Program-made: the position numbers and the translations under genes | Notes under the pieces: generated by a model | Databases searched by the model: none | What the model was told of the DNA's origin: nothing | The model's input: the letters and a program-made list of their open reading frames with translations, nothing else | Shown here: piece by piece, positions 7,225 through 14,833 of the stretch | Layout: every line of letters starts with the position of its first letter | Position numbering within the stretch: the stretch's first letter is position 1 | DNA from: Proteobacteria bacterium UBA2363 | GTDB lineage: Bacteria; Pseudomonadota; Gammaproteobacteria; Xanthomonadales; UBA2363 | DNA: 18,180 nt | Assembly (NCBI GenBank): GCA_002344355.1 | Contig: DDTN01000024.1 | Location: 1 to 18,180 of the forward strand | Reading direction: 5' to 3'

Positions 7225-7992
7225 TCAGGGCGACTCGAAGCCGTTGGCGAAGATGCGGTCGCCCGGAGCCGTCGGCCGGCCGCTCCAGAAGCCCGCCTGG
7301 AGGTCGAAGCCGCCGGCCGAGGCGCTGCCGGCGTCGGGTTGGCCGACCGTCGAGCCGCGCAATTCGAAGCCGCCGCCGCCGGCGCTGCCACCGCCGGCAT
7401 CGATGGTCCAGCGCCTCAGCGCGATCGCCGCCTCGCCGAAAAAGGCATCGTCCCAGCGCACCAGTCCGCCGATCCCGGTTCCGATCGCCTTGCGGATGGA
7501 CAGCGCGACCCGCACCGACTGGATGTGCGGGCCTGCGGGATGCCAGGTCGACGAGGCGGACTGCCAGTCCGGCGTTCCCGGGTTGACGGTCAACGATTCG
7601 ATCGCCGCGGCCTCGCCGCTGCACAGGGCATTGGCGAACTGCATGACCACCAGCCAGGCCTGGACATCGGCCTCGCCTTCGTCGAGCACGCGCGCGGAAG
7701 CGCCGTAGGGGACAGGTTCGAGCGGGTTGACCGGCAGGCACTGGGTGAGCACGCCCGCTGCTGCGTTGGTACCGGGGTTGGCGTTGCCGATCTGCGCCGA
7801 ACCGGACGCGGGTGCGCCCTGCGCGTCCTCGGCCACCCAGGACGCCGAGAACCCGGGACTGTTCTGGATCTGCCAGCCGCCAAGCCCCGTGGCGAACCCG
7901 CCGTTGGCCAGCTGTGCGGCGGCCGGCGGGCAGAGCGCGTTCCCGGCCAGAAACAGGCCTGCCGAGAACGCGGCGCGCCATGTCCGGGCCAT
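7225..7992 (-). CDS. Exported protein with C-terminal GQPDAG-type region and GFE tail
   Basis: This 255-residue protein has a signal peptide with probable cleavage after PPAAA or AAAQ. Residues about 30-180 begin NGGFATGLGGWQIQ, a pattern typical of jelly-roll, carbohydrate-binding-like N-terminal regions. Near the end comes a glycine-rich pair of elements, GGGGFELRGSTVGQPDAG then GGFDLQAGFW. This motif (STVGQPDAG... GGF.L..GFW) recurs in many exported bacterial proteins. The last residues, DRIFANGFESP, form the short terminal tail that I associate with exported proteins of Lysobacterales; its function is not known to me. ATG at 7992 is preferred over the in-frame GTG at 7995, because GGAGGT lies 5 bases from the ATG but only 2 from the GTG. 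The ATG overlaps the upstream stop by one base (TGATG), so the gene is probably coupled to the fibre gene. The ligand is unknown. Confidence 0.85.
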   Translation of the reverse strand: MARTWRAAFSAGLFLAGNALCPPAAAQLANGGFATGLGGWQIQNSPGFSASWVAEDAQGAPASGSAQIGNANPGTNAAAGVLTQCLPVNPLEPVPYGASARVLDEGEADVQAWLVVMQFANALCSGEAAAIESLTVNPGTPDWQSASSTWHPAGPHIQSVRVALSIRKAIGTGIGGLVRWDDAFFGEAAIALRRWTIDAGGGSAGGGGFELRGSTVGQPDAGSASAGGFDLQAGFWSGRPTAPGDRIFANGFESP

Positions 7993-10289
7993 CACGCACC
8001 TCCGGACGGCTTGTCGGCCTGGTCGATCACGGTGCCCCTGGTGACCGGCTGGCCATGGCCCTGGGGATACAGGTAGCGGCCGCGCTCACCGGCCGGCTTG
8101 TCGACCTCGACCTCGATCCGGTGGTCGCGCGCCCAGGCGTCCTGGCGAATGCCGGACACCTGCCAGCTGACCTTGACCTGCGGCTGACTGGTCTGGATCA
8201 CGAAGCGGTTGCCGGCGACCTCTTCGGCGACGATCGCCTGGGCGAAGCTGCCGATCACCGTGAGCTGGTAGCGGTAATCGCCGTTGAGCGCCTCGAACCA
8301 GTCGGGCAGCTCGACGGTCGCGAAGCCGCGGGCATCGGTGACGATGTTGCCGTTGTACAGGTTCATCATGTCCGGCGACTCGACGAAGCTGTGGTACAGG
8401 TACTTGTTGCCGGGGTCGAGCGGATGATCGATCCGGAAGCTGCCGCCCAGCTTGGCGACGTTGCCCACGACGTTGACGTTGCCGTCGAAGCGGGCGGCCT
8501 CGGCGCCCGGAACCAGGTTGACGAACTGCGCGGCCCGGCCGCTGGCGCTGTTGACCTGGCCGTACACCGCGATGCCCGAAGTCGCGGGGTTGGTCAGTTC
8601 GGCACTGAGCGCCCGCCCGCCGGCGCCCGCGCTGCGCGCCCGGATCGCCCAGGAACTGGCGGCACCGAGCGCTTCCACGGTCAGCGTGTCGCCGCTGGTC
8701 GCCTGTGCCGTGGCGAAGATCGCATTGGCCGTCCCTGTCGTCGCGGTGTTCTCGGCGCGCAGCCCGGCGCCGCTGGCGGCGCCGGAGCGGGCGCGCACGC
8801 CGAGCGCGCCGCCTGAGGCCGGCGTCGCGTCGGCATCGACCGCCGTCGCGCCGCTGCCCGAAACCGTGGCCCACAGGCCGGTCTGGACGCCTTCGGCCAG
8901 CAGGCCGGTCGCGCCGCTGCCATGCACGCCGACACCGCTGCCGGTGCCGATGCCGCGCAGGCCGATGAAGCCCTGGCCGCGCGCGCCGGTGCCGTTGCCC
9001 GATGCGGCCACCGCCTCGATCGCCGTGGTGGTGCCGGTGCCGCTGGTCGCCTGGGCGCGCACCACGACGGCCTCGGGCGAGCTGCTGGTGGCGCCCAGGG
9101 CGATCGCCTCGCCGCTGCCGGACAGGTTCATCGCGACCACGCCGTAGCCATCGTCGTTGCTGCCGATGCCGCGCACGCCGGTGCCACCGGCGGTCGCCGT
9201 GCTCGCACCCTCGACACCGACGCCGGTACCCGACGCGGACTCGCCGCGCACGCCGGCGTTGAAACCGGTGATCGCCGTCGCCTGGCCCAGCACGCCGCGG
9301 CCGTCCGGCGACACGACCACGCCGCGAACGCCCGCCCCGGTGCCGGCGGCGAGGTTGTTGACGCCGAACACGCCATCGGCGGCATTCGCCGCAGCCCGAC
9401 CTTCGATGCCCCGAGCCGATCCGATACCGAGCACGCCAACGCCCTGCGGGTTGTCCTGTGCCTCGCCATGGATGCCGACCGCGGCGCCGCCGCCGGCATT
9501 GGTGTTGAAGCCGCGCAGGGCGGTGAAGGCGTCGGTGCTGGTGACGGTCAGGCCGTGGCTGCCGCTTCCGGCCCAGTGCTGCCCCAGGTGCTGGTGATTG
9601 CTGTGGGCGGCATTGAAGCTGTTGCCCGAGCCGGCGAAGACGACGCTGAAGGTGGTGCCGGCGAGGTTCAGTCCGGCGCCGGCGCTGTAGCTGGTGCCGG
9701 CATCGGCCTGGCAGGTCCAGGCACTGCCGTTCCACTTCGGAATCTGGTTCAGGCTGCAGCCCTGCGGCAGCCGGAAGGTCGGCACGATCGAGAACTCGCT
9801 GCCGGCCAGGGACAGGCCGGTGCCGGCGCTGTAGCTGCCGCCGGCCTCGTTGGCCGGCGCCCACTGGCTGCCGCTCCACTTCAGGACCTGGCCTGCCGCC
9901 GGCGCGGTCGCGCTGACGCTGCGGCCGCGCAGGGCGTTGGCGGACGCTGCCAGCGGCGCCGGCAGCACCGCGATCCGGGGTGACAGCACGACGCCGCCCG
10001 CCTCGATCTCCAGCCAGCGCGGCGTACCGTCGAAGACGACGCCGGGAAAGTCCAGGTCGATGGTCAGTACGCCGTCGGCGATCGGCCAGGCCGGGGCGTC
10101 GAAGGCGGCACCGAGCGGGCTGCCGCCGCTTGCGGCGCCGAACAGGCGGAAGCGCAGGTCCGTGTCGCCGTTGATCGGGTTGCCGGCCTGTTCCAGCACG
10201 CCCTGGAAGGTGAAGGGTTCGGCGTGCAGGTTCGGTACGGCCAGCGCGGCGGCGAGCGCCACAGCCAGACATCGGTTGCGCAGGTTCAT
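7992..10289 (-). CDS. Large exported Gly-rich beta-repeat (fibre-like) protein
   Basis: This 765-residue protein has a signal peptide (cleavage likely after NLHA, residue 23). The N-terminal domain starts FTFQGVLEQAG and includes DTDLRFRLFG, a module seen at the front of many surface fibre-like proteins. Two copies of a W-containing unit follow (KWSGSQW...SYSAGTGLSLAG and KWNGSAW...SYSAGAGLNLAG). Residues about 255-605 are a long series of degenerate G-V-x-G and G-x-G-V units (for example GVGVLGIGS, GVRGE, GVGVHGSG), consistent with a beta-helical or trimeric fibre shaft. The C-terminal module from about 610 (GGSFRIDHPLDP... YLYHSFVESPDMMN... NGDYRYQLTVIG) is a conserved ending in such proteins that I recognise but cannot name. 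The ATG at 10289 has GGAGG 7 bases upstream and gives the signal peptide. It heads a two-gene unit with the GFE-tailed protein. Surface adhesion or a matrix role is inference. Confidence 0.88.
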   Translation of the reverse strand: MNLRNRCLAVALAAALAVPNLHAEPFTFQGVLEQAGNPINGDTDLRFRLFGAASGGSPLGAAFDAPAWPIADGVLTIDLDFPGVVFDGTPRWLEIEAGGVVLSPRIAVLPAPLAASANALRGRSVSATAPAAGQVLKWSGSQWAPANEAGGSYSAGTGLSLAGSEFSIVPTFRLPQGCSLNQIPKWNGSAWTCQADAGTSYSAGAGLNLAGTTFSVVFAGSGNSFNAAHSNHQHLGQHWAGSGSHGLTVTSTDAFTALRGFNTNAGGGAAVGIHGEAQDNPQGVGVLGIGSARGIEGRAAANAADGVFGVNNLAAGTGAGVRGVVVSPDGRGVLGQATAITGFNAGVRGESASGTGVGVEGASTATAGGTGVRGIGSNDDGYGVVAMNLSGSGEAIALGATSSSPEAVVVRAQATSGTGTTTAIEAVAASGNGTGARGQGFIGLRGIGTGSGVGVHGSGATGLLAEGVQTGLWATVSGSGATAVDADATPASGGALGVRARSGAASGAGLRAENTATTGTANAIFATAQATSGDTLTVEALGAASSWAIRARSAGAGGRALSAELTNPATSGIAVYGQVNSASGRAAQFVNLVPGAEAARFDGNVNVVGNVAKLGGSFRIDHPLDPGNKYLYHSFVESPDMMNLYNGNIVTDARGFATVELPDWFEALNGDYRYQLTVIGSFAQAIVAEEVAGNRFVIQTSQPQVKVSWQVSGIRQDAWARDHRIEVEVDKPAGERGRYLYPQGHGQPVTRGTVIDQADKPSGGA
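7998..8003 (-). promoter_or_regulatory. Ribosome binding site deciding the start of the GFE-tailed gene
   Basis: GGAGGT on the minus strand lies 5 bases before the ATG at 7992 and only 2 bases before the competing in-frame GTG at 7995. It sits inside the last codons of the upstream fibre gene, which supports re-initiation of translation at the TGATG junction. Confidence 0.75.
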
Positions 10290-10787
10290 CGGTGAGCCTC
10301 CATGGTGGTTTGCGGTCCGGCGCCCGCCAGCCTCCCGGCGATGCGATCCGACCGGGTTCCCTCCGCATGGGGCGTGCCAGGCCCGCTGCGCCTGGACCTG
10401 GCGAATGGCCGCGTTCGGCAGCGCGAACACCGGCGGCCTGCGCGGGCCCGCGCGGTTCGCCATCGCGAACGAAACCGGCCCCTCGCCGCGCGGCACCCGC
10501 CCGGTGGTGCCTCCAGGAGCCCAGGCGACATGGGGCGGCTATGCGTGCAGTCGCCTTTCCGGTCTGCGAGGCTGCGACCAGGCACGCGCAGGGCTCGGCA
10601 CGCGCCGGCCGGCACGGGGGGCGGATCCAGCAAGGGCGGCGGACGCTGCGGCGACCGCCGCGCAGGACCGGTGCGTGCTGTGCCAGCGGCAGCCGCAGTC
10701 GCGCCTGGTGGATCGGCCGCCCCGCCGGCTTGTTTTCGGGCGCGACTTCCGGTGACCGTCGCGGTGGCGGACCGGACCAGGTCCAGG
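10290..10787. other. Intergenic region upstream of the fibre gene
   Basis: About 500 bp lie between the small conserved gene and the fibre gene, both on the minus strand. GGAGG at 10297-10301 is the fibre gene's ribosome binding site. Open frames across this stretch are Arg/Pro/Gly-rich and resemble no protein I know. I see no credible promoter hexamers, tRNA, terminator with a T-run or long repeat. A small 6-bp inverted repeat (GTTCGC/GCGAAC) near 10455-10470 is too short to interpret. Confidence 0.5.
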
Positions 10788-11129
10788 TCAGTCAGCGCAC
10801 GCGCGGCTCAGTCGTTCCAGTTCGGCGAACAGGGTTTCGTCGACGCGGGTGAAGTTGAAGCAGGTCTTGCCCTGCCTGCGCCTGGACAGCTCCGGCGAGA
10901 GGCCGTCCGCCAGTTCCGGGCGAACGTACAGCGGCATCAGGTGGTAGGCCACGTAGGACTTCTTGAGGGTGACCGTGCCGAACCAGCCGGGCTGCCGGGT
11001 CCTGGGGTCGATCTCCGGCGTGCGCAGTTCCAGCGTCCCCGGCGCGTCCTTGGCGGCGATCATGCCCGGCGCCGCCTCCAGCATCAGGCGGCGCAGGCGC
11101 GCGAACACCACAGCGAAGTCCCCAGTCAT
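10788..11129 (-). CDS. Small conserved cytoplasmic protein of unknown function
   Basis: This 113-residue protein has no signal peptide or membrane segment. It contains WFGTVTLKKSYVAYHLMPLY, then SPELSRRRQGKTCFNF and DETLFAELERL. I recognise this pattern (a strand pair with a lysine, then MQGK.CFNF-like and LF.EL segments) from small conserved bacterial proteins that look related in shape to the DUF1801/YdhG group, but I cannot confirm the family. A start at 11129 is supported by AAGGAG 8 bases upstream. It stands alone: about 500 bp separate it from the fibre gene downstream and about 325 bp from the metalloprotease-like gene upstream. I do not assign a function. It is the only apparently intact cytoplasmic chromosomal gene in the window. 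Confidence 0.8.
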   Translation of the reverse strand: MTGDFAVVFARLRRLMLEAAPGMIAAKDAPGTLELRTPEIDPRTRQPGWFGTVTLKKSYVAYHLMPLYVRPELADGLSPELSRRRQGKTCFNFTRVDETLFAELERLSRACAD

Positions 11130-11454
11130 CCCGCGATCTCCTTGTGCCGGTCAAGGCCGCCATGATGAGAGCAAATCAGCGCTCCGGGCACCAGGGCGCC
11201 GCGGACACCCGCCAGGGCCTGGTCGCCGGCGTCGCCGACAAACTGCGACAAGCCGGGAGCAGGATTGACCTGTCTCGGACGACTGCGCGAGAAGCGCGAA
11301 CCGACTCCGTTCTCGCCCCTGCGACGGCGCCGCACTTCTCCCCTCCCCCGCCGGCGGGGGAGGGGCGGGGTAGAGGGCCGCCCCGCGCAGGGCGTACACC
11401 GGGGGCCTGGGCTGTTCCACGTGTCCGACGGCGGTGTGCCCGTTCCCGCCAGGC
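11130..11454. other. Intergenic region with REP-like palindrome
   Basis: This 325-bp gap lies between two minus-strand genes. It carries AAGGAG, the ribosome binding site of the small conserved gene, near 11138-11143, and the 26-bp palindrome at 11340-11365. Open frames across it translate to Pro/Arg/Gly-rich sequence (for example PAPPPPAGEG, typical of read-through of this hairpin class) and are not genes. No RNA gene is recognisable. Confidence 0.55.
11340..11365. repeat. 26-bp perfect GC-rich palindrome, REP-like hairpin
   Basis: The left arm CCCCTCCCCCGCC (11340-11352) is the exact reverse complement of GGCGGGGGAGGGG (11353-11365), with no loop bases. Immediately after it comes a partial echo, CGGGGTAGAGGG. 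Similar C-rich/G-rich hairpins are dispersed between genes in Lysobacterales genomes (from memory). Because it lies downstream of the minus-strand metalloprotease-like gene it could protect that transcript's 3' end or act as a weak terminator, but there is no T-run. Confidence 0.7.
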
Positions 11455-12351
11455 TCAGCGATGGCAGAGGCGGGCGAAGCGCGCCGAGCCGATCAGGCAG
11501 CACTGCGAAGGCCGCAACCGCGTCCGCGGGGAGCCGTTGAACACCGACATCACGTTGCCGACCTCGTCGTCGTGCCGCCACAGGTCAGCCAGGTGGCCGA
11601 TCTCATGGACCAGGGTCGCGGTGTCGACCAGGGCATCGACCGCGACCAGCACGTAGTTGGTCCCCGGGATGGCATGGCCGCGCGCGCCGCTGTCCAGGCT
11701 GCGGATGAAGTAGACGGTCACCCCGCTGCAGCAATCGCAGACATTGCGGTTGAACCAGGCGAAGGCCCGGCTGAACAGTTGCCCGGCGCCGGTCGGCACG
11801 TTCTCGATGAGGTCCGGCTTCGCGACGAAGCGGATGCTGCCGACCACCAGCGTGACATTGCACTGGCGCAGCAGTTCGTTGGAATCCCGCACCATCTGTT
11901 CCGCCTGTTCTGCGGTGATGGCCGTTCGGCCGCGGTCGTCGGTCAGGATGGTCAGGCACAGCGGAATGCACCTGCGCAGTTCGATGCCCGCCCGGCAGAG
12001 CAGGAAGGCCAGCCAGCGGAAGGCGACCCAGTCGACCAGCCAGCACACCCACTTGAGCACGAAGATGAGGTACTCGACGAACAGTTCGACGAACTCGACG
12101 ATCGTCTTGAGCACGATTTCGCAGATCCATTCGGTGACCGTCTCCAGCACCTCGATCAGGCGCCGGACCCAGCCGCAGAGCACGCTGAGCGGCCAGGGCA
12201 GCCGGCGGCAGACGCGCTCGGCCACCTCGCGCACCACCCGGATGGTGCGCGTCACCCAGCCGCACACGGTCTCGACGATCTGACGCAGCAAGGCCACCAG
12301 CACGCGCAGGATGCCGACGATCGGGGTGAGGACCAGGTTGCACAGGGTCAT
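11455..12351 (-). CDS. HEXXH metalloprotease-like protein with Trp/Cys-rich hydrophobic N-terminus
   Basis: This 298-residue protein has two parts. Residues 1-135 are an uninterrupted hydrophobic/amphipathic series rich in Val, Ile, Leu, Trp and Cys, with repeating units such as VCGWVTRTI, LCGWVRRLIEVL, WICEIVLKTIVEFV and WVCWLVDWV. It is not a cleavable signal peptide and looks like membrane-embedded amphipathic helices. Residues about 135-298 resemble a zinc metallopeptidase: TLVHEIGHLADLW with His249, Glu250 and His253, followed by a Met-turn-like GNVMS (Met268). In related HEIGH...LWH proteins the third ligand is His at motif position 11; here that position is Arg259 and His260 follows, so the ligand set is shifted or lost. 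The end (QCCLIGSARF) matches what I recall for this loose family. GGAGGT lies 5 bases before the ATG at 12351. It is divergent from the delta-60 gene. Substrate and activity are unknown. Confidence 0.8.
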   Translation of the reverse strand: MTLCNLVLTPIVGILRVLVALLRQIVETVCGWVTRTIRVVREVAERVCRRLPWPLSVLCGWVRRLIEVLETVTEWICEIVLKTIVEFVELFVEYLIFVLKWVCWLVDWVAFRWLAFLLCRAGIELRRCIPLCLTILTDDRGRTAITAEQAEQMVRDSNELLRQCNVTLVVGSIRFVAKPDLIENVPTGAGQLFSRAFAWFNRNVCDCCSGVTVYFIRSLDSGARGHAIPGTNYVLVAVDALVDTATLVHEIGHLADLWRHDDEVGNVMSVFNGSPRTRLRPSQCCLIGSARFARLCHR

Positions 12352-12527
12352 GGCACACCTCCGGGAGCCCACGCGGACCGCACGCGGCGTGCGGCCCTGC
12401 ATGGATCTACGGAGATTTCCCGCCGGACCCGACAGGTGTCCGGGTTCCGTGCCTCGCCGCGGCCTGCCCATGACACAGGCGACGCGCATTCCGCGCCATG
12501 GCGGTCATCGATTCCCTCGCGGAGCCC

Positions 12528-14786
12528 ATGACCGTGCCGAAGCCACCGCCCACCCTTCGCACGACCCCCGCGGTACGCCGCGGCCGGCCTGGCACGCTGC
12601 TGCCCGTCCTGGCCCTGCTCGCCGTGGCCGGCCTCGCCCATGGCCAGGGCGTCGACGACAACTTCCAGGCCAACGCCGACGGTCTGGTGACGGCGCTCGT
12701 CGCCCAGCCCTTGGGCGGTGCGCTGGTCGGCGGCAGCTTCACCAGCGTCAACTCGGTGCCGCGGGTCAATCTCGCGCGGCTGGGCGCCGACGGCGTGGTC
12801 GATACCGGCTTCTCGACGCCGGCCAACGGCATGGTCCGCACGCTCTCGCTGCAAAGCGACGGGCGCGTGCTGGTCGGCGGCGCCTTCACCGCGCTCGGCG
12901 GACAGCCGCGCGCCTATCTCGGACGACTGACCGCCGGCCTGGGCCTGGATGCCGGCTTCAATCCTGCTCCGGACGGCGAGGTCAGGGTTGCGCTGGAGCA
13001 GCCCGGTGGACAGATCCTGGTCGGCGGGACCTTCTCCCAGATCGCCGGGCAACCGCGCAGCCGGATCGCCCGGCTGAACACCACCGGCGCGCTCGACGGT
13101 GGCTTCGATCCGGGCGCCAACGACACGGTGACGGCGCTGGCCGTGGACGCCCAGCAGCGGATCCTGGTCGGCGGCCTGTTTACCGAGCTTGGCGGCCAGT
13201 CCCGCCAGCGCATCGCACGGCTGCTGCCGAACGGCTCCCTGGACCCCGGCTTCGCGCCACAGGCAAACGGCGCCGTGTTCGCCATCGCCCTCGATGGCGA
13301 TGGCCGCATCGTGATCGGTGGCGCCTTCACCGAGGTCGCCGGCCAGCCACGCAGCCGGATCGCCCGGCTGTTGCCGAACGGCGCGCTGGACCCCGGTTTC
13401 CAGGTGCCGCTCGACGGCAGCGTGTTCGCGCTCGCGGTCGAGCCCGGCGGCGCCGTCGTGGCGGCGGGGACTTTCGCGAATGCCGGCGGTGCGCCCCGCT
13501 CGCGGCTCGTGCGCCTGCAGGCCGACGGCAGTCTGGATGCCGGGTTCACCACCGGCGCCGACAACCAGGTGACGTCGATGGCGCGCCAGCCGGACGGCAA
13601 GCTGATCATCGGCGGCGCCTTCGTGAATGCCGGTGGGGTGGTCAGGCAGCGCGTCGCCCGCCTGGTCGCCGCCGTGCAGACCGCGCAGGTCGATCCGGGC
13701 TTCGCGATCGAGGCCGACGCCGCCGTCAACGCCTTCGCGGGCCTGCCCGGCGGCGGCGCGCTGGTGGTCGGCGAATTCACCGTCCTGGGCGGGCAGCCGC
13801 GGACCCGAATCGCGCGCCTGGACGCCGCCGGCCAGCTCGATCCGGCGTTCGCCCCGGCGGTCGACGACACCATCCGCGACGTGCTGTACCTGGCCGACGA
13901 GAACCGCTACCTGATCGCCGGGAACTTCTCGACGGTGAACGGCCAGTCGCGTGCCCGGATCGCCAAGCTCGACCCCGCCGGCGCCCTCGATCCGGGCTTC
14001 CCGAACCTGTCGATCGGCGGCTTCGTGATCCGCATGGCGCGCCAGCCGGACGGACAGGTCGTGGTCGGCGGTGGTTTCGGAACCATCGCCGGGCAGCCGC
14101 GCTCGAACCTGGCGCGCATCTCACCCGCGGGTGTCCTGGACGCAGGCTTCGATGTCGCCGTCAACGACCAGGTCCAGGCAATGGCGGTCAGCAGCGACGG
14201 CATCCACATCGGCGGCATCTTCAGCACGGTCGGCGGACAGAGCCGCGCCAGGCTCGCCCGCATCCTGTTCGCAGGCAGCGTCGATCCGGGCTTCATCGTC
14301 AATGCCAACGGCCCGGTGCGCAGCCTGGTGACGCTGCCCGATCGCAGCCTGGTGGTCGGCGGCAATTTCGAACTGCTGGCCAACCAGTTCCGGACGCGGC
14401 TCGGCCGCGTCGCGCCGGACGGCACCCTGGATCCCGGCTTCAACGCCGGCGTCGCAGGCACCGCGGCCGCCAACGGGGCCGTGACAACCCTGCACCTGAC
14501 GGCCGGCGGCATGCTGCTGGCAAGCGGCGAGTTCACACTGATCGGCGGCCTCGAGCGCGGTCGCCTGGCCGGCATCGGCATGGACGGGCAGATCGATCCG
14601 GGCTTCAACCCGGGCACCACGGCCGGTGCCCCGCGGGCCTTCCTGGATCTGCCGGGCGGACGGGTGCTCACCGGCGGCAACTTCCAGCGGGTCGCAGGCC
14701 TTCCGCGCGGGCGGCTGGCCATGCTGGTCGTCGATCCGATCTTCGGCGACGGCTTCGACGGGGTCGCGCTCCTCGAACCTCGCTGA
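12528..14786 (+). CDS. Exported delta-60 repeat protein with GFD tail
   Basis: This 752-residue protein has a signal peptide (hydrophobic core LLPVLALLAVAGLAHG) followed by about 14 tandem repeats of roughly 49 residues. The consensus is V..LA.QPDGR.LVGG.FT..GGQPR.RIARL..DG.LDPGF, the delta-60 repeat (TIGR02608) known from large extracellular bacterial proteins and thought to form beta-propeller-like blades. Repeats 7 and 13 carry small insertions. The protein ends with DPIFGDGFDGVALLEPR, a variant of the GFE tail of the exported protein at 7225-7992, but with eight extra residues after GFD. I prefer the ATG at 12528 because it shortens the n-region of the signal peptide and has GGAG 3 bases upstream (close). 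An in-frame ATG at 12498 has no visible ribosome binding site but cannot be excluded. Fourteen repeats could make two seven-bladed propellers; that is inference. Ligand unknown. Confidence 0.9.
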   Translation: MTVPKPPPTLRTTPAVRRGRPGTLLPVLALLAVAGLAHGQGVDDNFQANADGLVTALVAQPLGGALVGGSFTSVNSVPRVNLARLGADGVVDTGFSTPANGMVRTLSLQSDGRVLVGGAFTALGGQPRAYLGRLTAGLGLDAGFNPAPDGEVRVALEQPGGQILVGGTFSQIAGQPRSRIARLNTTGALDGGFDPGANDTVTALAVDAQQRILVGGLFTELGGQSRQRIARLLPNGSLDPGFAPQANGAVFAIALDGDGRIVIGGAFTEVAGQPRSRIARLLPNGALDPGFQVPLDGSVFALAVEPGGAVVAAGTFANAGGAPRSRLVRLQADGSLDAGFTTGADNQVTSMARQPDGKLIIGGAFVNAGGVVRQRVARLVAAVQTAQVDPGFAIEADAAVNAFAGLPGGGALVVGEFTVLGGQPRTRIARLDAAGQLDPAFAPAVDDTIRDVLYLADENRYLIAGNFSTVNGQSRARIAKLDPAGALDPGFPNLSIGGFVIRMARQPDGQVVVGGGFGTIAGQPRSNLARISPAGVLDAGFDVAVNDQVQAMAVSSDGIHIGGIFSTVGGQSRARLARILFAGSVDPGFIVNANGPVRSLVTLPDRSLVVGGNFELLANQFRTRLGRVAPDGTLDPGFNAGVAGTAAANGAVTTLHLTAGGMLLASGEFTLIGGLERGRLAGIGMDGQIDPGFNPGTTAGAPRAFLDLPGGRVLTGGNFQRVAGLPRGRLAMLVVDPIFGDGFDGVALLEPR
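14733..14759 (+). other. C-terminal DPIFGDGFD tail motif
   Basis: The codons read DPIFGDGFD, matching the pattern of DRIFANGFE at the end of the exported protein at 7225-7992. Both sit at the end of a signal-peptide-bearing protein with otherwise unrelated domains. This suggests a shared sorting or processing tail, but its function is inference. Confidence 0.6.
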
Positions 14787-14833
14787 CGGGCGACCAGCCG
14801 GATTCCATGCGCGGCGATGGATGACCCCGGTTC

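Noticed and set aside
8086..10368. Minus-strand open frame of 760 codons in another phase of the fibre gene
   Set aside because: Nearly all Arg, Gly, Ala and Pro; the other phase has a signal peptide and ordered modules.
11151..11420. Minus-strand frame of 89 codons containing PAPPPPAGEG
   Set aside because: This is the read-through of the GC-rich palindrome and flanking spacer, with no ribosome binding site.
12311..14824. Plus-strand open frame of 837 codons out of phase with the delta-60 gene
   Set aside because: Arg-rich translation; the delta-60 repeats in the other phase are unmistakable.
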